Shown here: positions 1 through 11,845 of the stretch, piece by piece | Position numbering within the stretch: position 1 is the first letter of the stretch | How the letters are laid out: each line of letters begins with the position of its first letter | Source of the DNA: Aralia elata | Lineage: Eukaryota; Streptophyta; Magnoliopsida; Apiales; Araliaceae | Assembly: GCA_034770075.1 (NCBI GenBank) | Contig: CM068387.1 | Coordinates: 78,679,971 to 78,743,970, forward strand | Reading direction: 5' to 3' | DNA length: 64,000 nucleotides | Translations under genes and position numbers: made by a program | The notes under the pieces: model-generated | Databases searched by the model: none | Told to the model about the DNA's origin: nothing | What the model saw: only the letters and a program-made list of their open reading frames with translations

Positions 1-117
1 TTGAGGTTTCGTAAGGTGATTTCATTGGTTTCCAATTTCATTATTGTGGAACAAACTATAATCTGTCAGGAATCGGACCTCTCACATCTCACACTCGGCT
101 AGGGACGAAATTGAAAA

Positions 118-338
118 GAATAAGTCTAGGGGGACATGAAAAAAGGGACCCAAAACATACAACCATTTTTTTTTATATATATATCCAGATTACACCTAAT
201 TTTTTATGTTTTTTTCTAATTGTTTTTTTAAATCCATAGTATAAATATATTTGGACTCAACCCAAAAAAAAAAAAAGCAAAGGAAATTGGAAATGTCCAA
301 TTTCCGGTCACTCTTTTCCTGTCTGCGTAGGAAGACTC
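118..338. mobile_element. Mutator-like MITE, copy 1 (221 bp)
   Basis: Non-coding element with one end GAATAAGTCTAGGGGGACA and the other end, read inverted, GAGTCTTCCTACGCAGACA. It is flanked by AATTGAAAA (109-117) and AACTGAAAA (339-347), an 8/9 match that fits the 9-11 bp duplication of Mutator-like elements. The ends and interior match the longer element at 16099-16454, but this copy has only one interior arm. Its 3' edge lies about 230 bp beyond the stop codon of the PR-10 gene at 572-1170. Confidence 0.75.
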
Positions 339-571
339 AACTGAAAAACAAAAAAAGTATAATTACTCACATAACAGGCATGCATCTTCCATCCGACTAG
401 CATTGGACATAACAATTGTAATTGCATTGGACATAAAAATTGGACATTATGAAGTAATATATCAGTTACTACTGCAATGAAGCAGGTAATATTTATTACA
501 GAAGGCCAAACCAAACCATCACACTCATGAAAACAACAATAGCTTAAAGATCAAAGAGCACAAAAACAACA

Positions 572-1170
572 CTAAACATAGGCATCCGGGTTTTGAAGGA
601 GGTAGGCTTCCACAACCTTGTACATTCCCAACACCTTTTCTTTGCCTGCCTTGATTTCCTCTTCCTTGAGTTCAAAATCTCCCTTGGTATAACACTTGGT
701 TGTCATCTTAGAAATAGTCCCACCATTTGGTGATGCCTCAAACTTAACTTCATACGATATTTTTTCAATCTTTTCCAGTAATCCCTCCCCTTCGATTAAG
801 CTATAATTGTATGTATATGTCTTCTCGTTTAGCTCATCAATCCGGTGCTTCAGATAACCAAAATTCCCACCTGCATCAAAAGACAAAAAGAAAAAAAGAT
901 AACATCTCATATGAATGTCTGTTTTATGATGCTGCAAATCAAACACATGCAAAAAAAATAAAAATAATTGTGTGTAAAAATTAGACCTTCAACAAAGTTG
1001 ATCTGTTTAATACTTCCAGCACCTCCATCGCCTTGGATGAGCTCGATGCTCTTAATAGCCTGTGGTAGGAGTTTAGGAATCAAGTTGTGAGAGTCGAGGA
1101 TTGAAGCCTTAAATATTCTTGATGGAGGAATTGGAGAAGCATACTCATCGCTAAAACTGATGATACCCAT
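572..1170 (-). CDS. PR-10 / Bet v 1-family protein, copy 1
   Basis: Small cytosolic pathogenesis-related class 10 protein. The family binds hydrophobic ligands such as flavonoids and cytokinins, and is typically stress or pathogen induced; many members are pollen or food allergens. Exon 1 is complement(987..1170) and exon 2 complement(572..870), joined across a 116-bp GT/AG intron in phase 1. This is the conserved PR-10 intron site near codon 62. The product is 160 residues, the usual family length. The glycine-rich P-loop GDGGAG lies at residues 47-52 and the C-terminal helix contains EEIKAGKEK and ends NPDAYV. There is no signal peptide. It is close in sequence to the gene at 2047-2632, which faces away from it, so the two look like an inverted duplication. 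No frame breaks are seen. The specific ligand cannot be told from sequence. Confidence 0.93.
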
Positions 1171-1263
1171 GATAATTGTGTAGACTGTAGAATGTAGAGG
1201 TCTAAAGAGGATTAGGAGGAAAATAGAAAGCTTGGTTATGTGCTGAGCTTCTTTGGATATCCG

Positions 1264-1271
1264 TATATATA
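1264..1271 (-). promoter_or_regulatory. TATA box of PR-10 copy 1
   Basis: TATATATA in a GC-flanked context on the minus strand, about 95 bp upstream of the ATG at 1170. Assigned by sequence and distance only. Confidence 0.55.
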
Positions 1272-1713
1272 GGAAGAAAGTTATAACTTTCTTCTTGTTT
1301 TTTAAATTGTTTATTCCTTCTGATCAGATCATTCCTCTTCTAATACCAAGGCAAGCAGTCAAGTACATTCGGTTTCTTGTCGAGTTTGCATGTCTCAAGT
1401 GATAGGAAAACATGCACATTTAGTTGTATAAGGGCATTACTTTCCCAAAAACTGACTACTTCCAATACAAGAAGTTCTTAGCAAAAAATGAAAGAGGTGG
1501 TGAGGATAAACGGTTAAGATACCATTTTGGTGCTGATGCTTAGAAGGGACAGAACAGTAACACAGTCCCCTAGCTGATAAATTCTTGTTGATTAATTATG
1601 ATATCCTACTAGTTTTTATTTGAAATAGTCTTGATGATCGATAAAATCCAAATTAATGTTATACAAGGATAAATAATTAGACTACTAAGATCCTTGGCTT
1701 TGTCTAATGCAGA

Positions 1714-1819
1714 ACAGATAAAAGGCCATATCCAGTGTCCCGCAAATAACATCTAATGCAATTATATATGAAACAGATAAAAGGCCATATCCAATGCACA
1801 AGACTCCCGCAAATAACAG
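1714..1819. repeat. Imperfect direct repeat in the PR-10 divergent promoter
   Basis: Two copies starting ACAGATAAAAGGCCATATCC (1714 and 1773) and ending CGCAAATAACA. The second copy carries about 9 extra bases before that ending. It lies midway between the two PR-10 genes, so it could be a duplicated control element or simple local duplication. Confidence 0.7.
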
Positions 1820-1957
1820 ATATAATCCAGTTTTTGGCCATTAGTGACATGCAAACTAGACAAGGAACTGAATCTTTATGTCTATCATGTCCTAGTCATT
1901 GTTAAAATCCAAAAACTACAAGATAATCCTAGGAATTTTTCTTAGTAAAAAATAACC

Positions 1958-1965
1958 TATAAATA
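1958..1965 (+). promoter_or_regulatory. TATA box of PR-10 copy 2
   Basis: TATAAATA followed by a CA-rich leader, about 80 bp upstream of the ATG at 2047, typical for a plant gene. Confidence 0.65.
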
Positions 1966-2046
1966 CCATCCTCTATCAACTGCCAACCCACACAATCAAG
2001 CAACTTCCTCAATTATAACTAATAATAACAAAAACATAAATAAATC

Positions 2047-2632
2047 ATGGGTGTAACAACTTTCACTGATGAGTACACTTACTCAATCACTCCGGCAAGG
2101 CTATTCAAGGGATCGATCCTCGACTCGCACAACTTGATCCCAAAACTCATGCCACAGGCCATTAAGAGCATTGAAACTATACAAGGCAACGGAGGGACTG
2201 GAAGCATCAAGCAGATAAATCTCGCAGGAGGTTTGAGTAATGCTAGCTTGGGTTTTTAGTTACCAAGAGTCCTTAAAATTTTCATATTTTAAATGTTTAA
2301 TCAGTATTTATTTAACTGTTTGTAATGCAGGTAGCAGCACATTCAGCTATTTAAAATACAAGATCGATGAGCTGAACGAAGAGACATACACATACAATTA
2401 CACATTGATTGAAGGCGAAGCATTGACAGATGGGCTTGAGAAGATAACTTATCAGATTAAGTTCGAGGGCACGCCTAGCGGTGGTACCATCTCCAAAATG
2501 ACTAGCAAATATTATACGGTGGGAGATTTTGTGGTCAAGGAAGAGGATGTTAAGGCCGGAAAAGAGAAGGCCTCGGGGATGTACAAGGCTGTGGAAGCTT
2601 ACCTTGTTCAGAATCCGGATGCTTATGCCTAG
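2047..2632 (+). CDS. PR-10 / Bet v 1-family protein, copy 2
   Basis: Second pathogenesis-related class 10 protein with the Bet v 1 ligand-binding fold. Exon 1 is 2047-2230 and exon 2 is 2331-2632, with a 100-bp GT/AG intron at the same phase-1 position as in its neighbour. The product is 161 residues. The P-loop reads GNGGTG at residues 47-52. The conserved C-terminal helix contains EEDVKAGKEK and ends VQNPDAYA. The ATG sits about 80 bp after a TATA box and no other in-frame ATG competes. It differs from copy 1 at many scattered residues but keeps length, intron and motifs, so both look functional and the duplication is not recent. Expression is probably inducible, as for the family. I cannot say which ligand it binds. 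Confidence 0.94.
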
Positions 2633-3406
2633 CCTAGTGATATTATGTTAATGTCTGTTTTTTTCACCTACATTGTCTTGTCTTTTCCCTTCTTGTTGTT
2701 GCACTACTTCATGCAGTACCTTCCCTTTGGTTTGAGAATAAGATCCTGCTTTTGACTTTGATTTTGCTTTTGCTTTGAGTTGTGAATTTGGATGCTTCTA
2801 TTCTATCAACCCAGTAAAATTAAAATTATTCAGTTCCAAGCATTGGATAACCAAGTAATATAAAAGTTATAACAATCACTTTCATGCATAGGATATATCA
2901 GAGAATAATCATGAAACTGATTACATAAAATAAATTTTTTAATCAATTTTAGTATTAAAATAAATCCATTGACACAAATATTATTACTCTCTTCCTCCCA
3001 CCAAGTGGAATAGGATCCTGTTCCCAAGTGGCATCATTTATTTCCTTTGTAAGTAAGTATTAAATAATATCATCATGTCTCCAATTTGTGGCTAAATCTT
3101 GGGTCTCTCTGTTCATGGAAAATGGGAACACATATTTTCTTTAACAACTGGAACTTAACTACTACTGGTAGTAAGAGTAGACTGAGTAGTAGTACTACAT
3201 TACTCAATGTTCAAGAATCCACTGCCTTGCTTCATGTTCAAGAAAATTTGTATTTGTTTTGCTTTTTCCCAAAAGGAGAGAGAAAAGAAAAGAAAAAAAA
3301 TATCGACTTCTTCACGAGAACCAAAAGGAGTCCTCACACTTTTCAGTTTTCAAACACTTAAAAACTCCCGAGTACAGTACTCTCTTGCTTTACTCCACAG
3401 CTTAAA
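2633..3406. other. Spacer between PR-10 copy 2 and LESV
   Basis: Contains the PR-10 3' untranslated region and the LESV promoter and leader. No coding sequence or repeat family recognised. Confidence 0.5.
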
Positions 3407-6400
3407 ATGGCAACCCAATTCAATGCTTGCTCACGCGCAACCGCACGCGCCGCCCTCTCTCCTCCTCCCAGACACAAATATGCATTTGTTATTTTCACTG
3501 TAGAACCACTTTGCGGATCAAATTCAACCAAAACTTGGAGAGGCAGAGCGAAACAGAGCTGGGGGATTAGGGGTTCAGATGGCTTCAGAGGTTCGTACCT
3601 TGATATGTGGAAGAAAGCGGTGGAACGGGAGAGAAAGGAAACGGAGTTTCAGAAAATCGTCGAGAACTCGTCGGCGGGAACTGATGGGGAGGAGGAAGGA
3701 GGAGAGGGGGCGGAAGTGTTGGAGAAGAAGAGTAGTGAGTTTCAGAAGATTCTAGAAGTTTCTGATGAGGAGAGAGACAGAGTTCAGAGAATGCAGGTCA
3801 TTGATCGGGCTGCCGCCGCCATTGCCGCAGCCCGTGCAATTGTCGAGGAGAGTTCTTTAGAGGTGGAATCCGGTGGTGATCAGGGTTCTTTAGTACCTGC
3901 TAATTTGGGACATGAGGATCATAGTGAAATGGGGGCTCAGCTAGGAGGTATGTTAAGTTATTAACTAAGTTACTGGCAAAAATAATTGCCGTTCTTTACT
4001 TGTATAAGTTTGATTTTAGTCCCAGTTTCAAATCAGGAGTCTACTCAGGCGCGTCCTTGCAAAAGAATTAACCTTTTTCGAATGGAAGAATTGAGAATAT
4101 CAAAAATATATATCCAGTGTTGTAAAAATGCCGCCAAGGGGCGCCTAGCCCCCCTTACTCTAGGCAGACTAGGCTTTTTTTAGACGGTCTAATTTACTTA
4201 TATTTCTATATTATATATTTGTTATACTGTACGAATTACAAAACATATAATATATGTAATTTTTTAAAATTTTACATGAAAACTTACCTTAAAAAACAAT
4301 CTTTTTAAGGTTTAATAATTTTATTTCAAATATTGTAGAGATTTAAAATATTTTTTTAAATAGATGCGATAGAGGTCAGATTCTAAGTAGACTGGGCCTA
4401 GTTGTCCAGCCAAATCAAGGGGCGGAGGATCTGCCTAGTGTCTAGACGGGATTAAGCGGTCCTAGTGGGGTTTTTAGAATACTGTACGTATCAGTTATCA
4501 GAACTTTGTTGCCCAGATCATCACTTTTTTCCAGAAAGCAGCAATTTTGGTAAGCTCATGATAGTATTGTAGTTGTTTCGTACCTTCCTTCTATGAGATG
4601 ATTTGGACTGCAGAAATTGATGATATTGACTATCTCTACCTGTCCTCTTGTTAAAATGTTTGTTTCAGTCATCTTCCAAGATAGTGCTTGATAACTTTTT
4701 AATTTTACCAGGAAAGCAGAACACGGGGAAATTTGTCTCGCCAGGAAATGACGGAAATTATACACCAGGTCCAAATTTCTGGTCCTGGTCGCCTCCTGAA
4801 GATAATGATATTTCTGATAATGAAGGCCATGTGAAATCGGCTAGAAAAACTTCTCCATCTAACAGTCATACCCGCCCCGTGATGGAGTTGGAATGCAATG
4901 TAGATATTCTGTCAATCCCATTTGAGAGTAAACTTGAAAAAGACCACAACCCTCCCCTTCCCCCTCTTCAGTCACTAATGGAGGTTGAAAAAGTGGGAAT
5001 TTCTAGCTCAACTCCCGAGACACCTCACTTGGAAGAGGAACATGAACTTGGCGTTCTATTTTCAGCACATGCAGCAGAAGCAGCTAATGCTCTTAATAAG
5101 GTGGATGATGTATCACCTCAAGGAATTTATCCAGATAAATCGAGGTGGTGGAAGGAAACAGGAACTGAGGTAAGACCTGATGGAGTGGTTTGCAGGTGGA
5201 CGGTGACTAGGGGTGTCAGTGCTGACAAAGCTGTTGAGTGGGAAGAGAAGTATTGGGAGGCTGCTGACGGATTCGACTATAAGGAACTTGGTTCTGAGAA
5301 ATCAGGACGTGACTCTGCAGGAAATGTTTGGCGTGAATTCTGGAAAGAGTCCATGTATCAGGTAGTAGGCAAATTAAATTCGAATTTGATGTGATATTTT
5401 GTTCTTTTAATCTCACTGCATTTTGTAGTATGATTGTTTGACTTAAAAAAGTAGAAGTAATGTATATGATACGAGTTGCTCAATTCAACCATCACCACCA
5501 GCCCCGTGTGGCAACCACCAGCCTCCATTGCTGCCACTCCGATAACCGAATGAAGAGAAAAAATGGTTTAATAATTAGTTTAAAATTTTAATAAAGGATT
5601 GATTTAGGAAGAGTATTATAAGAGATCTTAGATGTAGGTTTCTTGATCTTTTTCCTTTCCAAAAAAATTAATGACCACATGTTGTTCTTGCTTACAGCGT
5701 CTCCTTAAATTTAATTTTCCCAGAAAACTATGATATTCAAGGCCTAATTCATCAGTTGTAGCCGTCCATCATCAGAACTGTGCTATTGACAGCATTCAAA
5801 CAGTCATGATAGTTATTTGACTTATTTCCTTTTTGGATCTTATGTTGACATTCTATGACTCTAATTATTTCGAGTGTAAACTTCTAATTACACCCTTTAA
5901 GCCAACACAAAAAGCTACTTCTATCTCTAGCCTCCAATTCATGCTGGTCATACATGCGATTTTTTGTTTCTGCTTATTTGTCTTAGGCAGTTTTTATTGT
6001 CGTTTTATGCAGAAAGATGGATTTGTGCATCTTGAGAAAACTGCTGACAAATGGGGGAAGAATGGCGAAGGCAATGAGTGGCAGGAGAAATGGTGGGAAT
6101 CCTACGGTGCCTCTGGTCAAGCAGAGAAATGGGCCCATAAGTGGTGCAGCATTGACCCAAACACACTCCTTGAGGCTGGTCATGCTCATGTTTGGCATGA
6201 AAGGTACCAAATACTTGTACTCATATTTGTGGGATTTGAATTTCAGGTTCTTGGTTCTTTACATATGGTTATAGTGTGCATATAAGACATCATTTATCAT
6301 GTACAACTTCTTATATCGGTGCGAGACTACACTTTTTAGTGTCAATTCGGAATTTGGCAATAACAATAATGAATTAGGCTCTTGGCAAGAGAAGTCAAAT

Positions 6401-6984
6401 CCAAAATCTTTTGGTTTCTTTATCTGCTTCAAGCTTATGGTGAGAACTTGCACATTGCTGGTGTTAGCAAAGTTGTGTATTGCAGAACAGTCTATATGTT
6501 CTATTGTGCCATTTTGTAGCGACAAATTGTTGTTCTAAAAGTTTATAGAGCTTGTAGTAGCATCTCCTAAAACTTTTTTGCAGTCTCAAGTGTTTAAACA
6601 TTTATCGGCAGGTGGGGTGAGCAATATGATGGGCAAGGTGGCAGCATAAAATACACTGACAAATGGGCTGAACGTTGGGTGGGAGATGGCTGGACAAAAT
6701 GGGGCGACAAATGGGACGAGCATTTTGATCCAAATGGTCATGGCGTGAAACAGGGCGAAACCTGGTGGGAAGGCAAGTACCAAGAACGCTGGAATCGGAC
6801 ATGGGGTGAAGGTCATGACAATGGCTCTGGATGGGTGCACAAGTACGGTAAGAGCAGCAGTGGGGAACACTGGGACACCCACGAGGAGCAAGATACGTGG
6901 TACCAGAGATACCCACATTACGGATTCTACCATTGCTTTGAGAATTCAGTCCAGCTCCGTCAAGTTAAGAAGCCGTCTCACTGA
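3407..6984 (+). CDS. LESV: LESV (LIKE EARLY STARVATION), starch-granule protein, plastid
   Basis: Plastid-stroma protein that, with its relative ESV1, binds starch glucans and helps order amylopectin into the semi-crystalline granule, so that starch lasts through the night. Four exons: 3407-3947, 4712-5361, 6013-6203 and 6612-6984. All have GT/AG borders and compatible phases (1, 0, 2), giving 584 residues, close to the Arabidopsis LESV length as I recall it. The first ~45 residues are rich in Ala, Ser and Arg and poor in acids, like a chloroplast transit peptide. Next comes a charged coiled-coil-like stretch (WKKAVERERKETEFQKI), an acidic linker, then from about residue 325 the hallmark Trp-rich domain with repeated motifs such as WWKETGTEVRPDG, WQEKWWESYG, WAEKW-type repeats and WGDKWDEHFDPNG. 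It is called LESV rather than ESV1 because of the long N-terminal region. Intron 1 (764 bp) carries a hAT-like MITE. No damage is seen. Confidence 0.9.
4115..4484. mobile_element. hAT-like MITE in LESV intron 1 (370 bp)
   Basis: Ends CAGTGTTGTAAAAA and, inverted, CAGTATTCTAAAAACC. Flanks TATATATC (4107-4114) and TACGTATC (4485-4492) match at 6 of 8, consistent with an aged 8-bp hAT duplication. The GC-rich subterminal pieces with GCCTAG-type motifs contrast with the AT-rich middle. No coding capacity. Confidence 0.65.
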
Positions 6985-7828
6985 TCACAACCATTGTTAT
7001 CTAGACAAGGGACAGTGGACTTAACGCAAGAATTTAGGAAGGAGCATTGTTAAAAAAATAACAAAAAAGGTACCAAATAAAGATTTGGATCAAAGTTCTC
7101 TACAAAAACATTCTGAGACTTCATTTCTCAAAATTATTTTATAATCACCTGGTTTTTAATGGCATCAAACTCATCTTTTTTATTTTTTTAATTTGTGTCA
7201 CGATACAATTTTGAAATTAAATTAATAATCAGCTATTACATAAGAAAGTTGTCGATGAGGTCTTAATCTAGTGGTTAAGACTGAGGTATTGTGATTTTAA
7301 GTCTCAACTTAGATTCTCACTTTCCATATAATATTTTTAATACATAAAGTGTTATCTTTAATGTTTTTCATTTAAAAAAAGAACAAAATGCAACGAATTG
7401 TTAATTTCTTCAAATATGTTATAATTGAAATAAGAAAATATTACTAATTTGCTATATTATAAAAAAGAAATGCACACTTTTATTGCATTTTAATTTACTA
7501 AAAGTATAAATGATATGATATTCTTAATTTATCATCACAATTACATTATCATACCATCACTATTAACTAAATACTCAATAAATTTAAAAATAAAGTTAAA
7601 CATGAAACATCAATACATCCTTAAAATTCATAAAATTTACAAATGTAATTCTTTTTTGTAGAACGGAGGGAGTAATATTTAATATTGTATTATCTAAAAT
7701 TAAATTCGTTTATGCTAATTTTAAATATTAGAATTTTAGAAAAACTTTAAGGAGTTAAAATGAAACACAATTTGTAAAATGGATCAAATATTAATTATTA
7801 TGAATTATTTTTAAAAAATTATGTAAAT
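6985..7828. other. Spacer after LESV with SINE-like and Stowaway remnants
   Basis: Very AT-rich. At about 7247-7320 a GATGAGG.. TAGTGGTTAAGA block resembles the A box of a tRNA-derived SINE and shares its head with the better SINE at 57785. At 7662-7675 GAACGGAGGGAGTA is a Stowaway right end whose left end I could not place. No gene is seen. Confidence 0.4.
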
Positions 7829-8370
7829 TGTAAGACCCCGAATTTATGAAATAAAAGTTTATTATTTTCTTTATGATTATTTTTCTAAATAGTGAAGTGC
7901 TTAATTGTTATAAATGATAGTTAAGGGTGTTACATGCAAATTATCTGATAAACAGTAGGTCGAGGAATATTTCTTTTGTCGGGGAATATTCTTTCTGTCG
8001 GAAAATATTATATTCGGTACTGTACGACGACGCCGAAATGGAAATATTGTCAATGATAGTGGGCCCCATAACGGGTTAATTGTCGGATATAGAAAGTGAT
8101 AGAAATTGGCGGCAAAACTTTAACCGATAACTGTTAAAATACCTGGTGATAAAAAGAACAGTAAAACGCGTTATTCCACAGTAGCACATGGTATTTCACA
8201 GTAGCTCACGATGTTGCACAGTGTTTTATATTATTGATTCAATAATTGATAAAATAGCAATTGCACAGTATCTTGATTCAACAATTGTTAAATAGCATCT
8301 GCATAATATATTTTACTATTTGTCACGACACTGTAACTCATATCATTTGATAGGATATTTTAGCATTATT

Positions 8371-11158
8371 TGTGACACTCCCAAATCTGGGTACTCAATT
8401 CCCCCTGATTTGGTGTTCACTAACCCATTCATTCACATCTAACTACCCATAATTAAGCGATTAAAATAAACTTAATTAATCATCTCCCAAACCGGGTTAC
8501 ATCAATAATTAAAAACACAGGTCACCACAACCTTAATACATCAAATGCGGAATAAAAATATAGTTTAAAACAAGTCTGGTACAAATGTTCATCAATTAAA
8601 TAATAAATTTAGAACTATTTCTGCATCTTGCCCTTGCCCTTACTGGTGGACGGCTCGTCCTGCTTCTCGGGCTTAGCTGAAATGTTTAGTGCAAGAGTGA
8701 GCAAACAATTGCCCACAAGAATGATAACAATAACTTTTAATTGAAATAAAGTTCAAATGAGAAGCAATGATTTTCTGAAGTTAATCAATAAGTAATCAAA
8801 GTTTGAATATATCTGAGGGTCTCAAGACCTCGAACTATGTCCTAGGTTAACAAGTATATTTTTTTAAACCGTAACCTTTAACAGTCTTAAAGACTATAAA
8901 TGGACCTTCATCTCGTACTCAGGGGGATCAGCCCTTTGTACAATGTATTGGTGCACAACCATTTTACAACGTTAAGCGTAATAATCCCCTATGTTAGGGT
9001 TGTTCATCTCAGTTTATTATAAGAGTACTTACCAAAAGGAACTTGGCTTGGAACAAGTTTAGATAATCTAAGTTTTTGAAACGCTCATCAACTAAGGACT
9101 AGCTGAATCAATAATGGTTTTGCTAGTCTAGTTCTTCAGTAAAGTTTGTATTCGAAGTTTGAATGATAATCAAAGACTGAATAAATAATATCTGTAACAA
9201 AATATAATTTACTCAACATGATATCAGCCTTGCTTGAATAACAATAAGCTAAGGTTAATTAATTCACTCAAAGGAAGTAAACTTGTTGAAATAATAACAA
9301 GCTTAAGAAATAAATAACTTGCTGTAATAATTTAACAAGTTTAAAGAAAGAAAACTTGCCTCAAGCGTAGATTACAAATTAAATAATTCACGATCCTTAA
9401 AATCAACCTATACAATTAATTATAAAATGGTAACATAAATTAGTTACAAAATTTATAATCACTTTAGGTTCCTTTTACCTAATTATAGTATCTCATTTAG
9501 CATACCATAGTCAACAAGTACTAGTTTAGCAACCATCTTGACAATACTTTAGTCACATATATAACAGTTTAATTATGCATACAATGATACATCATAGCTA
9601 TCAAGAAAAGAATACATAATAATAATTTTTTTTTATCCAGCAGTGATTCTCGCCGGGGCGAGAATTCCCTTTTAAATTTTCTCGCCGGGGCGAGGTTTTC
9701 CTTAACAAATTTCTCGCCGGGGCGAAGTTTAACAACTTATTTTCTCGCCGGGGCGAGACACCCGGCAGTCGTCTCCTGCAGTTCGCGAACAGTGAAAACT
9801 TAGGCCAAATTTGGCCAAATTTTTCTGAATTCTACCATCCAGAAAATAAATTACACATACCCAGACATCATATATGATATAAAACATTTACCTAACATGT
9901 TCTGTAAACATTTTAATCATTCTAACACATAAACAACTAATTTAAAACCAAAAATTCACTGTTAAAACCAAACATCAAGTTTCAACCGTTCTTATGAAAT
10001 TAAACTCTGTAAATTCACCTTTCAACCAATTTAAACCATTCTTCTTGCAATATTCTTGTTTTTCATCAAATAATCATAAACAAATGTTAATTTTACCAAT
10101 TAACAAAACTATTTGAATATTAACTTCATACATATACTACCACTCATGAAAATAAACTCTGTAAAACTCAAAAAAAAAACTCTATTCTAAAACATGTTTT
10201 TTATGGATAAATCATTCCAATTAATCTATAATCATTACATAATCATCTAACACATGTTTTCTAACAATTACAACCAAGTAATTCATAATAATATGTTTTA
10301 AAGCAAGTAAATAATATACAGAGAACTAAAAAAAAAAAAAAAATACAGTAAGAGTTGATTAACCTTCTAATTCTTAGAAAGTTTGATTAAGCTTCCTTGC
10401 TTGAATTCTTACTCCAATCTCCAAGCTTCTCTCACAATTTTATCTCTTTTCTCTCAACTCTCAAATTCACAGAGTTCTTCTTTCTCTTTTTCTTTCTTTC
10501 TCTCAAACTCTGTTCTTCTCTTTTCTTTTCTTTCTTTCAACTGACGTAAAATAAAACTGATGGAATAAAAATTGTTAATTTAAAATAATAAAACTGGTAC
10601 TTAATATAATAACGTATAATCTAACTTAATTCATCAGTTATAAAATTCAAAAGCCATAAGGCTATGTTTGGTAAACACTAATAAAAATAACCTATTATTC
10701 TTATGTCTTGTTTGGTAAAACACAATTAAAATAACTCATTTTTCCAACCAAAGGTCATAAGGCCTAGTTTGGAAAAAACTAAATTAAAACTCCTTTCATT
10801 TATTTTAATAAACCAATATAACATATAGTTTAAAAATGTCACACATTTAATTCAATTGAACTTTATTATTAAATAAATTCAATTAAATATAATTAACTCA
10901 ATAAAAAATTTCATTTAACAAATAACAATAATACCAAATAAATTCTCTTATTCAAATAAATTATTTATTCAAATAAACCTTTTCATCATCTAATTTAATC
11001 ATTAAATTAAATTAGAATAAACATAACAAATCACATTCAAATAATATTTAACATTATTAAACTCAACAAATACCCATATTTAACTCAATAAATGAATAAA
11101 AATATTTATATAACTCAATAAATATTTTTATTCAATCATAAAAATTGCATTCGTTACA
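8371..11158 (-). mobile_element. Nested solo LTR (2788 bp) with perfect 5-bp target duplication
   Basis: Starts TGTGACACTCCC and ends GCATTCGTTACA, with TTATT on both sides (8366-8370 and 11159-11163). It sits inside the solo LTR 7829-13447, so it inserted later. Read on the minus strand its ends (TGTAACGAATGC.. and ..GGGAGTGTCACA) resemble those of the host LTR, so the two are likely related families in opposite orientation. It has no coding sequence. It carries an array of four GC-rich palindromes at 9649-9757. The minus-strand CT/GA-rich tract near 10440-10540 may be its leader. Confidence 0.82.
9649..9757. repeat. Four GC-rich palindromes at 32-bp spacing inside the nested LTR
   Basis: CTCGCCGGGGCGAG occurs at 9649, 9681 and 9744, and with one change (..GGCGAA) at 9713. 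Each is a 6-bp inverted repeat CTCGCC/GGCGAG around GG. Start-to-start spacing is 32, 32 and 31 bp, with AT-rich spacers that are not identical. In transcript each could form a short strong hairpin. Confidence 0.9.
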
Positions 11159-11357
11159 TTATTGACAATGTCTAGAAATTCTATCAAGGAAAGGGTTATT
11201 TAATTGCGCGCTATTTTTATGGAAGGCCCCCTCTTTCCTGGGAATAATCTGGTTGTCAGTATTGCGAGTACATGTTATCTGTGATATTAATACATTTAAC
11301 ACAATAATATAGAAAAAGGGATTTATTGTTATTTTTATAATGATTTTAACTTTTGAT

Positions 11358-11470
11358 AATGGAAGAAAAAATGGATGGATAATATAATGGAAGAAAAAAT
11401 GGATGGATGATATAAATGGAAGAAAAATGGATGGATGATATAAATGGAAGAAAAAATGGATGGATGATAT
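11358..11470. repeat. 28-bp tandem repeat upstream of the LTR TATA box
   Basis: About four copies of a unit containing GGAAGAAAAAATGGATGGAT followed by AATATA or GATATAA, nearly identical to each other. It sits about 90 bp upstream of the TATA box at 11557, in the U3 part of the outer LTR. Confidence 0.85.
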
Positions 11471-11556
11471 TAAAAGAATATGTCAACGGTATAAGAGTAA
11501 TAAACCAAAAAAAAAAATTTAGGGAAAAGACTAAAATGCCCTCACCTTGATTTTTC

Positions 11557-11564
11557 TATAAATA
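11557..11564 (+). promoter_or_regulatory. TATA box of the outer solo LTR
   Basis: TATAAATA followed by AGGGAGG and, ~50 bp on, a (CT)n tract, which looks like a retrotransposon LTR promoter and leader. Confidence 0.6.
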
Positions 11565-11845
11565 GGGAGGGTTTGCTTAAGAAATTTTCACACCTTCATT
11601 GCTTATACTTCCTCTCTCTCTCTCTAAATTTCTTAAGTTCTCTTAGTGTGCTAGGCTATTTGTGAGTATTTGTGAGAATACTAGTATTGTCCAAAGTTAG
11701 TAAACTTCATAGAAAGCAACATTCAGTCTTTTGTTAACGAAGGTAGGGAATATCATTTCTTTCATACTCATATATAATATCATTTGCTTTCATGTTCGTA
11801 AGTGATATTATACTCATAAAGGTTGTTATTCATTATATATTAATT

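Larger units (their letters stand above)
1171..2046. promoter_or_regulatory. Shared divergent promoter region of the two PR-10 genes
   Basis: The 876 bp between the two start codons must carry both promoters. A TATATATA box for the left gene lies at 1264-1271 (minus strand, about 95 bp from its ATG) and TATAAATA for the right gene at 1958-1965 (about 80 bp from its ATG). A direct repeat begins ACAGATAAAAGGCCATATCC at 1714 and again at 1773; both copies run to CGCAAATAACA at about 1750 and 1819. No coding sequence is seen. Confidence 0.6.

Noticed and set aside
9649..9757. CRISPR-like regular repeat-spacer pattern
   Set aside because: Repeats are only 14 bp with 17-18-bp spacers inside a plant LTR; no cas genes and a plant genome rule out CRISPR.
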